DNA of 16,205 nucleotides from the NCBI GenBank assembly GCA_027325115.1, contig DAHWFG010000297.1, forward strand, positions 1 through 16,205. The letters are read 5' to 3'. The first letter of the stretch is position 1. Every line of letters starts with the position of its first letter. Positions 1-8,004 of this stretch are shown here, piece by piece. The notes under the pieces are model-generated. The model was not told the DNA's origin. It saw nothing but the letters and a program-made list of their open reading frames with translations, and ran no database searches. Origin of the DNA: JAKBCQ01 sp021807585 (lineage in GTDB: Bacteria; Planctomycetota; Planctomycetia; Isosphaerales; Isosphaeraceae). A program made the position numbers and the translations under genes.

Positions 1-588
1 CTGAACCAGTCGCTCTACGTCGGCTACCGGGTGATGCTGGCGGGGCTGCTGATGATCTCGAAGGGGGACCGGATCTCGATGCACTCGTCGGTCGAGACGC
101 GTTATCCGTTCCTTGACGACGATGTGATCAAGTTCTGTTCCGAGATTTCTCCCGATTACAAGCTGCGGGGCTCGGTTGAGAAATGGATTTTGCGTCGCGT
201 CGCGGCGAAGACTCTTCCCGAGCGGATCGCCAATCGTCCCAAGACGATGTTCCGCGCCGCGCTTTCGAAAACGTTCCTCGGCGAGCACCGGCCGTCGTGG
301 GTCGATCAGCTTTTGAGCCCCGAATCGCTCGCCGCGACGGGGTATTTCGATCCCGTCAAGATCGAGCGTCAAAGGCGCGTTCAGATGATGTTGCCGAGGA
401 TCACGGCGCGTCGGTTCGTTCTCGACGTCTCGCTGACGTGCGCCGTCGCGACGCAACTGTGGCATCACACGTATTGCGGCGGCGGCCTGTGCGACCTGCC
501 GACGTGGACTCCGCCGCGACGCACCGGGGATTTTCCGCACACGAACGGCACGATCGACCGCGACGAACGGCTCGCCGCGGTTTCATGA
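1..588 (+). CDS. Asparagine synthase (glutamine-hydrolysing) family protein, C-terminal part, 5' end outside window
   Basis: This is the last 195 codons of an AsnB-type enzyme, open at the left edge. The family amidates aspartate, or an aspartate-like acceptor, using ATP and ammonia released from glutamine in an N-terminal domain that is not in the window. The visible part belongs to the synthetase domain. It has the conserved block KGDRISMHSSVETRYPFLD (residues 21-39 of the fragment), then KWILR (61-65) and RPKTMF (79-84), which match the usual KxDR(x)SMxxSxExRxPFLD, KxxLR and RxKxxF order. The frame runs through position 1 with no stop, so the internal GTG/ATG at 31-36 are not starts. The C-terminal 50 residues are divergent. 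Planctomycetes often carry several such paralogues, many in exopolysaccharide or peptide clusters, so a biosynthetic rather than a housekeeping role is possible. The family is sure; the substrate is not. No terminator is seen after the stop. Confidence 0.93.
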   Translation: MNQSLYVGYRVMLAGLLMISKGDRISMHSSVETRYPFLDDDVIKFCSEISPDYKLRGSVEKWILRRVAAKTLPERIANRPKTMFRAALSKTFLGEHRPSWVDQLLSPESLAATGYFDPVKIERQRRVQMMLPRITARRFVLDVSLTCAVATQLWHHTYCGGGLCDLPTWTPPRRTGDFPHTNGTIDRDERLAAVS

Positions 589-723
589 GTCGGCGAACGA
601 TAAATCATCAATTGAGCATCTAATGGAATAATCGCCGAAGCCGGATCGAAACGGAAGCGAAGGATCATCATGTTTCCTCCGGATCGAATGGACGTAATTA
701 AATGCATATAAAATGAGATCGAC

Positions 724-754
724 AATACAAGCACGAAGCGCGAGCGAGTGCGTC
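724..754 (+). repeat. Left arm of perfect 31-bp inverted repeat
   Basis: The 31 bases starting AATACAAGCACGAAGCG are the exact reverse complement of 1147-1177. Pairing stops abruptly at both ends of the arm. The arm is GC-rich in the middle (GCGAGCGAGTGCG) and sits in an AT-rich background, which makes a chance match very unlikely. The arms bound a 454-bp unit. No terminal target-site duplication is obvious in the immediate flanks. Confidence 0.9.
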
Positions 755-1146
755 CATTCATTATGAAGCGATGATCTGCGATTATGATACTATCTGGAAT
801 TGAAAAATAATGTATTCAATAGTTTTATCTGATCAGCAAAGAGTGTGTATAAATCATAATTTAAATTATAACCATAATCGGTCGCTTCTGGTATATATGG
901 ATTATCACATATTGGTGATTCGATCGGGATCTTTTGAGAATGTCCGAGTGAATTCTACAGTCCCTTACGATCCTGCGCCTCGATTACATAAACGACGGCC
1001 GTTTCTAGATCAGATTCAGAATTGATCCATCGACGACTCCCGCCCTCCGTCCAGAATCTTGTACGCGACGGCGTATGTTCTTTTAATCTACGCGAACACC
1101 ACGCCTTAAACTGTTCGCGAACTGTCTCTGGAGAACGGATAAAACC

Positions 1147-1177
1147 GACGCACTCGCTCGCGCTTCGTGCTTGTATT
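1147..1177 (-). repeat. Right arm of perfect 31-bp inverted repeat
   Basis: These bases, starting GACGCACTCGCTCGCGC and ending CTTGTATT, are the exact reverse complement of 724-754. Together the arms could be the ends of a MITE-like unit, or two oppositely oriented copies of a dispersed intergenic repeat. The sequence alone does not decide between these. Confidence 0.9.
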
Positions 1178-1297
1178 CGAACGGTACATCCGACCTCGTT
1201 TCCTTATGATGTGATCGGCTTGGTAGCCCCCTTGACCTCTTTCAAACTGACCAGTCGTTGTTTGACGCGCAAGGAAAAGAGCAACACCAAAACTTGT

Positions 1298-1313
1298 GCT
1301 TGGTTCTTGTATT
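1298..1313 (-). repeat. Degenerate partial third copy of the inverted-repeat sequence
   Basis: GCTTGGTTCTTGTATT matches the inner end of the right arm (1162-1177, GCTTCGTGCTTGTATT) at 14 of 16 positions, in the same orientation. About 35 bases further on, 1345-1362 (GACGAGCGTGAGCGACC) resembles the GC-rich core of the left arm. This supports a dispersed repeat family that has been copied here more than once and has decayed. Confidence 0.5.
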
Positions 1314-1494
1314 GCACCATTTCGCTTCGATGAAGTATGGTACGGACGAGCGTGAGCGACCGGAATTTGGACAATCCTCCATTTTTAATCTCCCGTGGAC
1401 GATCGTTAATCAATCGATTACTCTGTGAGAGATCTTCCATTCCAAGCGCGATTTGATTAAGTAATGCGCGTTTTCAAAGACCCGGAACGACGTC

Positions 1495-1944
1495 ATGCGA
1501 GCGGTTTTACAGCGGGTGACGCGGGCTTCGGTCGAGGTCGACGGGGAGATCGTCGGGTCGATCGCCGCGGGCTGGCTCGTGCTGCTGGGCGTGGCCGCGG
1601 GAGACGAAAGCGGCGACTCCGAACGGCTCGCCGAAAAGATCGTTCAACTTCGCGCATTCTCGGATGAAAACGGCAAGATGAATCGAAGCGTGATCGATAT
1701 CGGCGGGTCGATCCTCGTCGTCAGCCAGTTCACGCTTTTGGGCGATTGCCGAGCCGGACGCAGGCCGAGCTTCACTTCCGCCGCCGATCCCGATCTCGCG
1801 CGGCGGCTTTACGGCGAATTTCAAGATGCGATCACGCGACTTGGCGTTCCCTGCTCCGCGGGGGTTTTCGCCGCCGATATGAAAGTTTCGCTCGTCAACG
1901 ACGGCCCCGTCACCCTCTTGCTCGATACCCGTAAAGCTTTATAG
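1495..1944 (+). CDS. dtd: D-aminoacyl-tRNA deacylase
   Basis: DTD is a cytosolic homodimer that hydrolyses the ester bond of D-aminoacyl-tRNA, and of glycine mischarged on tRNA-Ala, recycling tRNA and keeping D-residues out of proteins. The 149-residue length fits the usual 145-150. The N-terminus MRAVLQRVTRASVEV is the family signature. The active-site SQFTL motif is at residues 77-81, with Thr80 in the catalytic position. The substrate-selecting Gly-cisPro motif lies in NDGPVT (135-140). The ATG follows a weak GGAA about 8 bases upstream, and the start is fixed by alignment to the family N-terminus. It converges with the permease gene, leaving 63 bases between stops with no clear terminator hairpin. 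Codon use is GC-rich as in the neighbours, unlike the AT-rich region before it. Nothing is unusual in the protein. Confidence 0.97.
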   Translation: MRAVLQRVTRASVEVDGEIVGSIAAGWLVLLGVAAGDESGDSERLAEKIVQLRAFSDENGKMNRSVIDIGGSILVVSQFTLLGDCRAGRRPSFTSAADPDLARRLYGEFQDAITRLGVPCSAGVFAADMKVSLVNDGPVTLLLDTRKAL

Positions 1945-2007
1945 AATCAATCGATCATAAAAGCATTCGCCGATTGTGGATCCCGCCGACGGCCCCCTGC
2001 TCTCTCG

Positions 2008-4917
2008 TCACGGCTTTTTCTCGGGATGATCGCCCGCGGGAGCGAATACGTAAACCGGAAGCGCGAGGATCGGAGACGTGAAATGATAAATCAGGTTTTT
2101 GTCGACGCCCGGATCGGATTCGTAGCGTTTCCATGAATTTTGCGGAATTCCCAAGGCGCCCAGATCGATGTACCAGTGATACAAGCCGAGATCGACTTCG
2201 TCGTTGCTTTTGCCTCGATCAAAGCGATTTTGGAGAATCGATTCGACGCCGAACGCTTTCGGCCCTTCGGCATCGACTCGTTCGAGCTTGAACGGTTTAC
2301 CCGAGAATGGGTTGTTCGGAATTTGGGGAAGATATTCGGGGACGAGGTTCTGAAGGTTGTCGGGAACTCGGCTCGGATTTTTGTGCGAATAAAGCCGAAT
2401 CGCGAGCGCGACGGGAAGCGCGCGACGAACCGCGAGCTCGGCGTCTCCGATCGATATCGGTCGATCGAAGCTGAAATAGACGGGAGAAATACCATAGGGA
2501 AGTTGAGACACCGCCGCGGGTGTACTTCGAAAGTGATATTCGAGATCGCTTGAGCGATAAATCCTTCCGTTCGACAAGGTCAGATCGGAGAAATTCCTAT
2601 TTCCATCGATTGGAATCGGATCGCGCGCGTGATATTCGCGATCGCACCAATCGAGAGACGCCGCGGCGATCAGCTTGATCACCCGATACGAGCGTTCCCG
2701 CTCCCAAGGGGTATTCATGTAAATCATCAGGACATCACTGATTAATAAAGACATGTTGTCTTGCGAATTCTCGGGATAAGGGCGCCCCGACCTTGTCCGG
2801 TGGATCGCGAGCCAAGCCTCGACGCGGATCGAATCGGCGAACGTTCCCCCCTCGGGTGTTTTCAATAAGCTTTTGAGCGCGCGTTCGATGTCGGCTGTCG
2901 TCAATCGCGCGTCGAGCGACCAATCGACCGCGAGCGCGTCGGCCGCGGTAAGGATCGAATGTCCGACAAGCCATTGATCGGAGGTCGCGACGACGGTGAC
3001 GCGGCGACCCAGGTTGATCATCGCCTCAATATCATCCCACGCCCCGGCGAGATCGGCGCGCGATCGGCGTTCGCTCGCGTCTAAACCCAATAGAATCGCT
3101 AATTTATAAAGATCATTAATCCACGCGGGAGTGGGCGGTTGATCGACGCCGAGAGGAATCGGCCGAATCGGCGTCTCGGGACGAAGCGCCGCGCGTCTTA
3201 TTTCGTCGACGGCGTCTTTGTTGTTCGACCAGAATTCGACCGCCGCTTTCGAATCCGATTTCCATCCGTGCTGGATCACGAATAACATTTCTCCAACCTG
3301 ATTATTAAATTGAACGCGATTGCAATGAATGTCGGAAGCCAAGATTTCAAGAGTTCGACCCGTCTCTTGTGCGTTTTTCGACATGAGGATTTGCGCGGGA
3401 ACGTCTCCTTCGAGCTTGACGTAATCGTCGTAATTGGGGACGGAGAACGCGCGATACGCTCCGAAGACCGAGATTTCGGCCAAGGCGACCGCGACGACGA
3501 CCGACGCGAGTCGCGCCCAGCTCGCGACGTTTCGCCTTCCGTTCATCCAATCGCTTACCCAAAAGTAAGACGCCCCCAAAAATAGAATCGGCGTCGTCAA
3601 TAAAATCCAATCGGGGGCGAGTCGACCCGCGGCGATCGCGATCGGAGGGATCGCGGTGATCGCCGCGACGCACAACCCCAGCACGAAAGCCGTGATCGCG
3701 CGCGGAAGAATCATCCCCATGAACTGCCCGACCGCGTAACAATGTAAAACGAGTGCGAATAAAAAGATGGTTTCACGCTGGTGATAAATATCGGGATGAT
3801 CTTGGACCCCGTTCGTTAATTGGATTGCGGCGAGGCACGTCGTGATCGCGACCGTCAAGATTCCGATCCAAACAAACTGCTTGACGAGCCAGACGAATCC
3901 GGGGCGAACACCGTTGTGAACATAAAAGCGATATGTTTCGCGTGCGTTCTCCCACGAGAAGACGCCGATCCCCGTTTCAAGACCGACGAATAACGCGATG
4001 ATGAAGGAGATCCCCGATCTCTCAAAAAAAGGCAAAATCTGGGTAGATTGTTGGAGACGCTGGAAGATCAGGATCGGGATCGACGCCGCGACGAGCGCGA
4101 TCGAAAAACGAGCCGAATCGACGGTTAGCGTTTGCCAGACGAGCCTGCGGGTCGTCACGAACCGCTCGCGGCGGACCCGGATCGCGGTTCCGGGAACCTC
4201 GTGCTCGCGAACGAGGCGAATCCGAACCCGAGAACGCGCTCGCGCGACACTCCTCGACGATCGTCGCTCGCGATACGTGACGATCGATCGCGATAAAAAC
4301 AAGGCGATTAATGATGGAATGAAAGCCAGGTATGAAATATCACCAATGCTTCTTGCGAGGCCGCGATTCGGCGAGGGCTTGATCACGCCGAAGCCGGGGA
4401 CGAGCGGCGCGAGGATGAACCAATCGAACGTCAGACACGCGATGCTCAAGCTCGCCGCGAAGAGCGCGTTGGGGAGGAACGACGACCAGAAGAGCCCCCA
4501 GCACAACGATTCGACGACGATCGGCGTGAACGCGACGATCGCTTCCCATGTTCCGATCCCTTGATTCGATTCGCGGGTCGTCGCCGACTCGGCGAGAATC
4601 GCGAGCACGATCGCTACGCCGAGCGTTGAGACGAACGCGAACGACGCTTTCGAATTCCAGAGGACGCGGCGCGGAACGGGGATCGCGTCGAGGAATCCGA
4701 GGGTTCGCGTTTCGCGCTCTCCCGCGAACGCCGCGGACCCCGCGGCGAGCGCGTAAACCCCCGCCCAAAACAGCGCGAGCGGCAAGAATACCGTTTCGTT
4801 TGCGCGATCGAGATGATAGTAAACGATGATGTACTGATACAATGCGACGAGCGCCGCGAGGAACGCCCACATCGGCCAAAACTGCCGCGCGTCCTTCCAC
4901 CAAAGCCGGAGGAACAT
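2008..4917 (-). CDS. Large ABC-2 type permease with two permease-like halves and a soluble C-terminal domain
   Basis: This is probably the membrane subunit of the ABC exporter whose ATPase is encoded 74 bases upstream on the same strand. About 13 hydrophobic segments occupy residues 16-490. Two cytoplasmic loops resemble each other and the ABC-2 coupling loop: GERETRTLGFLDAIPVPRR (66-84) and SWENARETYRFYVHNGVRP (322-340). Each is followed by a Lys and another membrane helix, suggesting internal duplication. Residues 491-969 are soluble and unlike ordinary ABC-2 permeases. They contain a helical stretch around GDxAGAWDDIEAM-like residues and, near 847-876, a VPDNLQNLVPEYLPQIPNNP motif. That motif resembles the substrate-independent YPxxLxxLVPxYLPxxPxDPF module of planctomycete proteins. 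The start is the ATG at 4917, which has AGAGG six bases upstream. An in-frame TTG at 4923 lies almost inside that site and is less likely. The transported substrate cannot be told. Confidence 0.85.
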   Translation of the reverse strand: MFLRLWWKDARQFWPMWAFLAALVALYQYIIVYYHLDRANETVFLPLALFWAGVYALAAGSAAFAGERETRTLGFLDAIPVPRRVLWNSKASFAFVSTLGVAIVLAILAESATTRESNQGIGTWEAIVAFTPIVVESLCWGLFWSSFLPNALFAASLSIACLTFDWFILAPLVPGFGVIKPSPNRGLARSIGDISYLAFIPSLIALFLSRSIVTYRERRSSRSVARARSRVRIRLVREHEVPGTAIRVRRERFVTTRRLVWQTLTVDSARFSIALVAASIPILIFQRLQQSTQILPFFERSGISFIIALFVGLETGIGVFSWENARETYRFYVHNGVRPGFVWLVKQFVWIGILTVAITTCLAAIQLTNGVQDHPDIYHQRETIFLFALVLHCYAVGQFMGMILPRAITAFVLGLCVAAITAIPPIAIAAGRLAPDWILLTTPILFLGASYFWVSDWMNGRRNVASWARLASVVVAVALAEISVFGAYRAFSVPNYDDYVKLEGDVPAQILMSKNAQETGRTLEILASDIHCNRVQFNNQVGEMLFVIQHGWKSDSKAAVEFWSNNKDAVDEIRRAALRPETPIRPIPLGVDQPPTPAWINDLYKLAILLGLDASERRSRADLAGAWDDIEAMINLGRRVTVVATSDQWLVGHSILTAADALAVDWSLDARLTTADIERALKSLLKTPEGGTFADSIRVEAWLAIHRTRSGRPYPENSQDNMSLLISDVLMIYMNTPWERERSYRVIKLIAAASLDWCDREYHARDPIPIDGNRNFSDLTLSNGRIYRSSDLEYHFRSTPAAVSQLPYGISPVYFSFDRPISIGDAELAVRRALPVALAIRLYSHKNPSRVPDNLQNLVPEYLPQIPNNPFSGKPFKLERVDAEGPKAFGVESILQNRFDRGKSNDEVDLGLYHWYIDLGALGIPQNSWKRYESDPGVDKNLIYHFTSPILALPVYVFAPAGDHPEKKP

Positions 4918-4991
4918 GATCAACCTCTCGATCTCAAAGGAGCCTTCGAATAAAAGATCAATAGAACCTGTGGATCATAAGATATAAACGA

Positions 4992-5954
4992 TCATGCGAC
5001 TGCGGATGCGAGAGACGGCGGGTCGCCCCCCGGCGCCCGCCGTCCGCGCAGATAGCCGACGTAAATCTCCTCGAGCGAGGGGGTTTCGACGGCCATCTCC
5101 AAAACTCCGGGAAGGTTCCGGAGCGGTTCGAGCATCGCGCGGTCCGCGGCGTGAACGAGCCACCGCGCCTGTCTCGGTTGATCGTCGCAATCGACGAGCG
5201 TCACTCCCGATCCCGCGGGAGGCGCGTCGACGTGATCGCGATTTGAGAACGTGAACGCGAGAATGAACGAGCGCGCTTTTAAATCGTCGAGCGGTTCCAC
5301 GAGCAGCAATTTCCCCTGATGCAAGAGCGCCACATGGCTGGCGACGCGTTCGACCTCGGCGATTTGGTGGCTCGAAAGGAACACGGTTCTCCCCGCTCCC
5401 GCGAGATCGACCATGCTCTCTAAAAACTCGCGCCGAACCATCAGATCGAGCCCCGAAGTCGGTTCGTCGAGGACGAGCAAATCGGGTTCGGCGGCCATCG
5501 CGATCGAGAGCGCCGCCTTGGCCCTCATGCCCTTTGAAAGCCTTTTCAGTTTTTTGTTCGGGGGAAGTTGAAACGCCTTGATCAATTCATAATAACGATT
5601 GAGATACGGAAGCGTGGCTTGATCGGGATCGGCGTGAAAACCCGAGGCGAACCAGCCGATTTGGGCGACGGTCATCCAATCGTAAAGGCTCGGCTGTTCG
5701 GCGACGTAGCCGACCCGCCGGCGCACCTCGAGGCCGTGCCGCATGGGATCGAGACCGAGCGTTTCGATCCGGCCCGAATCGGCGCGGATCAGTCCCAACA
5801 TCAATTGAATCGTCGTCGATTTACCCGCTCCGTTCTCGCCGAGCAGGCCGAAGACCGACCCGACGGGAACTTCAAATGAGACGCGGTCGACCGCGACCTG
5901 CTTGCCGAATCGTTTGATCAGGTTTTCAATCCGAATCGCGCACGGATGATTCAT
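4992..5954 (-). CDS. ABC transporter ATP-binding protein (ABC-2/CcmA-like)
   Basis: This is the nucleotide-binding subunit, expected to hydrolyse ATP at the cytoplasmic face and power the adjacent permease. All ATPase motifs are intact: Walker A GENGAGKST (39-47), Q-loop Gln87, signature LSKGM (139-143), Walker B LLVLDEP (159-165) followed by TSGLD (166-170), and the H-loop His196 in SSHQ. The C-terminal 100 residues after the core (LVEPLDDLKAR onward) are the accessory tail typical of CcmA/YtrB-type subunits, ending in an SLEEIYVGYL-like segment. Length (320) is normal. The start ATG at 5954 has GAGGGA six bases upstream. The gene sits between the GntR regulator (122-base gap) and the permease (74-base gap), the usual order of YtrA-type cassettes. 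Nothing suggests truncation. Confidence 0.96.
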   Translation of the reverse strand: MNHPCAIRIENLIKRFGKQVAVDRVSFEVPVGSVFGLLGENGAGKSTTIQLMLGLIRADSGRIETLGLDPMRHGLEVRRRVGYVAEQPSLYDWMTVAQIGWFASGFHADPDQATLPYLNRYYELIKAFQLPPNKKLKRLSKGMRAKAALSIAMAAEPDLLVLDEPTSGLDLMVRREFLESMVDLAGAGRTVFLSSHQIAEVERVASHVALLHQGKLLLVEPLDDLKARSFILAFTFSNRDHVDAPPAGSGVTLVDCDDQPRQARWLVHAADRAMLEPLRNLPGVLEMAVETPSLEEIYVGYLRGRRAPGGDPPSLASAVA

Positions 5955-6076
5955 CGTCGTTCCCTCGTCGTTAAGGGCGAACCGGTAAAAGATTGATGAG
6001 ATCTTCGTTAAAGATGCTCATAAGTAGTTGGTGATAAGACGCGTCGATTTGTTATCGAGCGTGGACGCGGCGATTT

Positions 6077-6469
6077 TCAATGCGGAGCTCCGTTGCTTCG
6101 GGTCCATTCGTCGCGGAGGATCGCCTCGATTTCGGTCGGTTCGAGAGCGGTCTGTCGCGCCTCCTGGATCGCCGCGCGGATGCGGTCGCGAACGATCGCC
6201 TTGCGGAGGTCGCGGCAAACCTCGGCGGCGCCCTGAGCCACCTGGAGCCCCGTGCCGCGGACGGGATCGACGATCTTCTCTTGCTGAAGGTCGCGATACG
6301 CTCGTGCTACGGTGTTGGGGTTGACGACCATTTGTCGCGACAGGTCGCGGACCGAGGGGATCAGGTCCCCCGGCCTCAGTACCCCCGACGCGACCGCGAA
6401 CTTGATCTGCTCGGCGATCCGCGCGTAAATCGGCCGATCGTCGGATCCTTGTAATTGGAAAAGAAGCAT
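6077..6469 (-). CDS. GntR-family transcriptional regulator, YtrA subfamily
   Basis: This is a 130-residue DNA-binding repressor. The winged helix-turn-helix covers residues 11-78, with GntR signatures LRPGDLIPSVRDLS (31-44), VNPNTVARAYRDL (49-61) and the wing RGTGLQV (71-77). Only about 50 residues follow, which is too short for the large ligand-binding domains of FadR or HutC members and typical of YtrA proteins. These commonly repress their own operon with an ABC ATPase and permease downstream, as here, and respond to envelope-active compounds in characterised relatives. The ATG has AGGGAG about five bases upstream. The 26-bp palindrome at 6480-6505, over the likely promoter, is the obvious autoregulatory site. 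The ligand is unknown. Confidence 0.95.
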   Translation of the reverse strand: MLLFQLQGSDDRPIYARIAEQIKFAVASGVLRPGDLIPSVRDLSRQMVVNPNTVARAYRDLQQEKIVDPVRGTGLQVAQGAAEVCRDLRKAIVRDRIRAAIQEARQTALEPTEIEAILRDEWTRSNGAPH

Positions 6470-6479
6470 ATCCGCTCCC

Positions 6480-6505
6480 TACTGTAATAGATACCTAGTA
6501 CAGTA
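6480..6505 (-). promoter_or_regulatory. Predicted GntR operator (7-bp inverted repeat, 12-bp spacer)
   Basis: TACTGTA (6480-6486) and TACAGTA (6499-6505) are perfect reverse complements separated by 12 bases. The site lies just upstream of the gntR start codon and its Shine-Dalgarno, and overlaps the proposed -10 box at 6502-6507. Bound repressor would block the promoter or early transcription. The dyad is AT-rich in a GC-rich area. Confidence 0.65.
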
Positions 6506-6529
6506 TATCGTCGGAGACATGGAAGGCAA
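6502..6529 (-). promoter_or_regulatory. Predicted promoter for the gntR-ABC operon
   Basis: On the minus strand TTGCCT (6529-6524) and TATACT (6507-6502) are separated by 16 bases and resemble sigma-70 -35 and -10 boxes (four of six and five of six matches). The expected start near 6494-6496 leaves a leader of about 25 bases. This is inferred from motif and position only. Confidence 0.45.
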
Positions 6530-6670
6530 GAGGCGAAAGTTCGGAATTTGAAAACGATTTGAGTCCGACTGTTCCGCCCCGATCGTGGTGCGCGGTCTCA
6601 AGTCGTTCGGGTTTTGAGAATCGGAATCGGGGGCCGGCGGAATCGCGCGGCATTTGCTAGTTTGGCGTTC

Positions 6671-7966
6671 ATGAAACGCATATTCTTCGGCGTCGGCGAT
6701 CGATCTTTCGCGCGCGCTTTTCGGCGGGTTCGCCGAGATCGGTCGGTTGTCGGAGCGGCGGTCGTCCTGGTTTCTTTGTTCATTTCGGTTCCGATCATCT
6801 TGGCCTCCGGCGGAGCTTATTCTTTGCACGCGGCGGATTCGGACGAACCGGCTGCGAAAGCGCCGATTCCGAAATCAGCCGCCGCTCCCCCGGTTTTGGT
6901 CGATACAAAACGAGTGCGTGCGCATGTATTCGAGCTCGCGTCGGCGAAATACGAGGGTCGAAAGGGGAAAGGCGCCGAACTCGCCGCGCGGTACGTCGCC
7001 GCCGAGTTTCAGAAGCTCGGGCTTGAGCCTTTGTTCAATAAAAGTTATTTTCAGGTGTTTGAAAAAGAGCCGACCGATCCGATGCGGGGAAGGAACGTCG
7101 GCGGCGTGTTGCGCGGCGGCGATCGAGCGCTTCGCGACGAATGGATCGTCGTTTCGGCGCATCACGATCATCTCGGGGTGCGCGACGGTCGTCTTTATCC
7201 CGGCGCCGACGACGACGCTTCGGGGATCGCGATGTTGGTTGAAACCGCGAGGATCGCCGCGACCGGTCGCGAAAAGCCAAAACGCAGTATCATGTTTATT
7301 AGTTTTGATCTTGAGGAGAGGGGATTGTACGGATCGCGGTTTTTCGTCGGCGATCCTCCGATTCCGCTCGATCGCGTTAAGTTATTCATCACCGCGGATC
7401 TGATCGGCGGGTCGCTTGCGGGGATTGAAAACCCGTACGTGTTCGTGATGGGGGTCGAGCACGTACCAAGTTTCGCGCCCCGGCTTTACGACGCGGCGCG
7501 GGGGCTTGATGTGATCAAGGTGGGCGCGCTCGGGACCGATATCGTCGGCGTGCGGAGCGATTACGGTCCGTTTCGGGCGCGCGGAATTCCGTATCTTTTT
7601 TTCAGCACGGGCGAAAACCCGAGATATCACACCCCCGACGACAAGCCCGAGACGATTGATTACGCCAAGCTGACGGCGATCATCGAGCTCGTTTCGAGGT
7701 TCGTCGAAGGCGCCGCGCGGGCCGACTCGCTTCCCCCCTGGACCGCTCCCGGAACTCCCCGGATCGACGAGGCGATCGTTCTACGCGATATTATGAAATT
7801 ACTGAATGATCACAAAGATATGCTCAAAATAAAACCGTTTCAGGCGGGGCTGTTGGCGCGCGAGCTCGACGAGCTTGAAGGAGCGGTGAAACGGGGATCG
7901 ATCACTCCCGCCGAGCGCGGCCGCGCGGTAAGGGTTGCTCAGTTGATCATGATTACCGTTTTATGA
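6671..7966 (+). CDS. M28-family zinc metallopeptidase, exported or membrane-anchored
   Basis: This is a 431-residue aminopeptidase-type enzyme with an N-terminal export segment. The first 55 residues are basic and then hydrophobic (VVGAAVVLVSLFISVPIILA), ending SLHAADS, so it is a signal peptide or anchor. Two-zinc ligands of the M28 fold are visible: His164 and Asp166 in AHHDHLG, Asp181 in GADDDASG, the catalytic pair Glu215-Glu216 in FDLEERG, Asp243 in TADLIGG, and His320 in YHTPDD. The family cleaves N-terminal residues or dipeptides, and the exact specificity cannot be read. No PA insert is seen. The start is the ATG at 6671. An in-frame TTG at 6614 would add 19 residues without a signal. 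Neither has a good Shine-Dalgarno. The gene diverges from gntR and converges on the lipoprotein gene with 38 bases between stops. Confidence 0.9.
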   Translation: MKRIFFGVGDRSFARAFRRVRRDRSVVGAAVVLVSLFISVPIILASGGAYSLHAADSDEPAAKAPIPKSAAAPPVLVDTKRVRAHVFELASAKYEGRKGKGAELAARYVAAEFQKLGLEPLFNKSYFQVFEKEPTDPMRGRNVGGVLRGGDRALRDEWIVVSAHHDHLGVRDGRLYPGADDDASGIAMLVETARIAATGREKPKRSIMFISFDLEERGLYGSRFFVGDPPIPLDRVKLFITADLIGGSLAGIENPYVFVMGVEHVPSFAPRLYDAARGLDVIKVGALGTDIVGVRSDYGPFRARGIPYLFFSTGENPRYHTPDDKPETIDYAKLTAIIELVSRFVEGAARADSLPPWTAPGTPRIDEAIVLRDIMKLLNDHKDMLKIKPFQAGLLARELDELEGAVKRGSITPAERGRAVRVAQLIMITVL

Positions 7967-8004
7967 TCGCGTTGAGCCTCGGCTTTTGACGAGCGACGGT
8001 CGCA

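Larger units (their letters stand above)
589..1494. other. Gene-poor, AT-rich intergenic region of about 0.9 kb with inverted repeats
   Basis: No convincing gene is present. The two longest plus-strand ORFs (810-1025 and 1022-1333) lack a ribosome binding site, a recognisable domain and the GC-rich codon use of the neighbours. The stretch from about 690 to 900 is distinctly AT-rich and includes a perfect 14-bp palindrome at 856-869 (ATAATTTAAATTAT). It also holds a perfect 31-bp inverted repeat and a degenerate third copy, listed separately. A weak hairpin (ACCAT at 1316-1320 with ATGGT at 1337-1341, inner CTTC/GAAG) lies near the right end. No tRNA fold, transposase remnant or clear terminator was found. 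It may be a decayed insertion or a miniature non-coding element. Confidence 0.7.

Noticed and set aside
810..1333. Two plus-strand ORFs (810-1025 and 1022-1333)
   Set aside because: No ribosome binding site, no recognisable domain and AT-rich atypical codon use; they overlap the inverted repeat and are probably chance ORFs.
589..1494. tRNA or transposase in the left gap
   Set aside because: No cloverleaf-like arms or anticodon stem could be built, and no transposase motifs appear in any frame.
3998..4564. 188-codon plus-strand ORF inside the permease gene
   Set aside because: Antisense shadow; composition rich in Arg and no similarity to a family, whereas the opposite frame is a continuous membrane protein.
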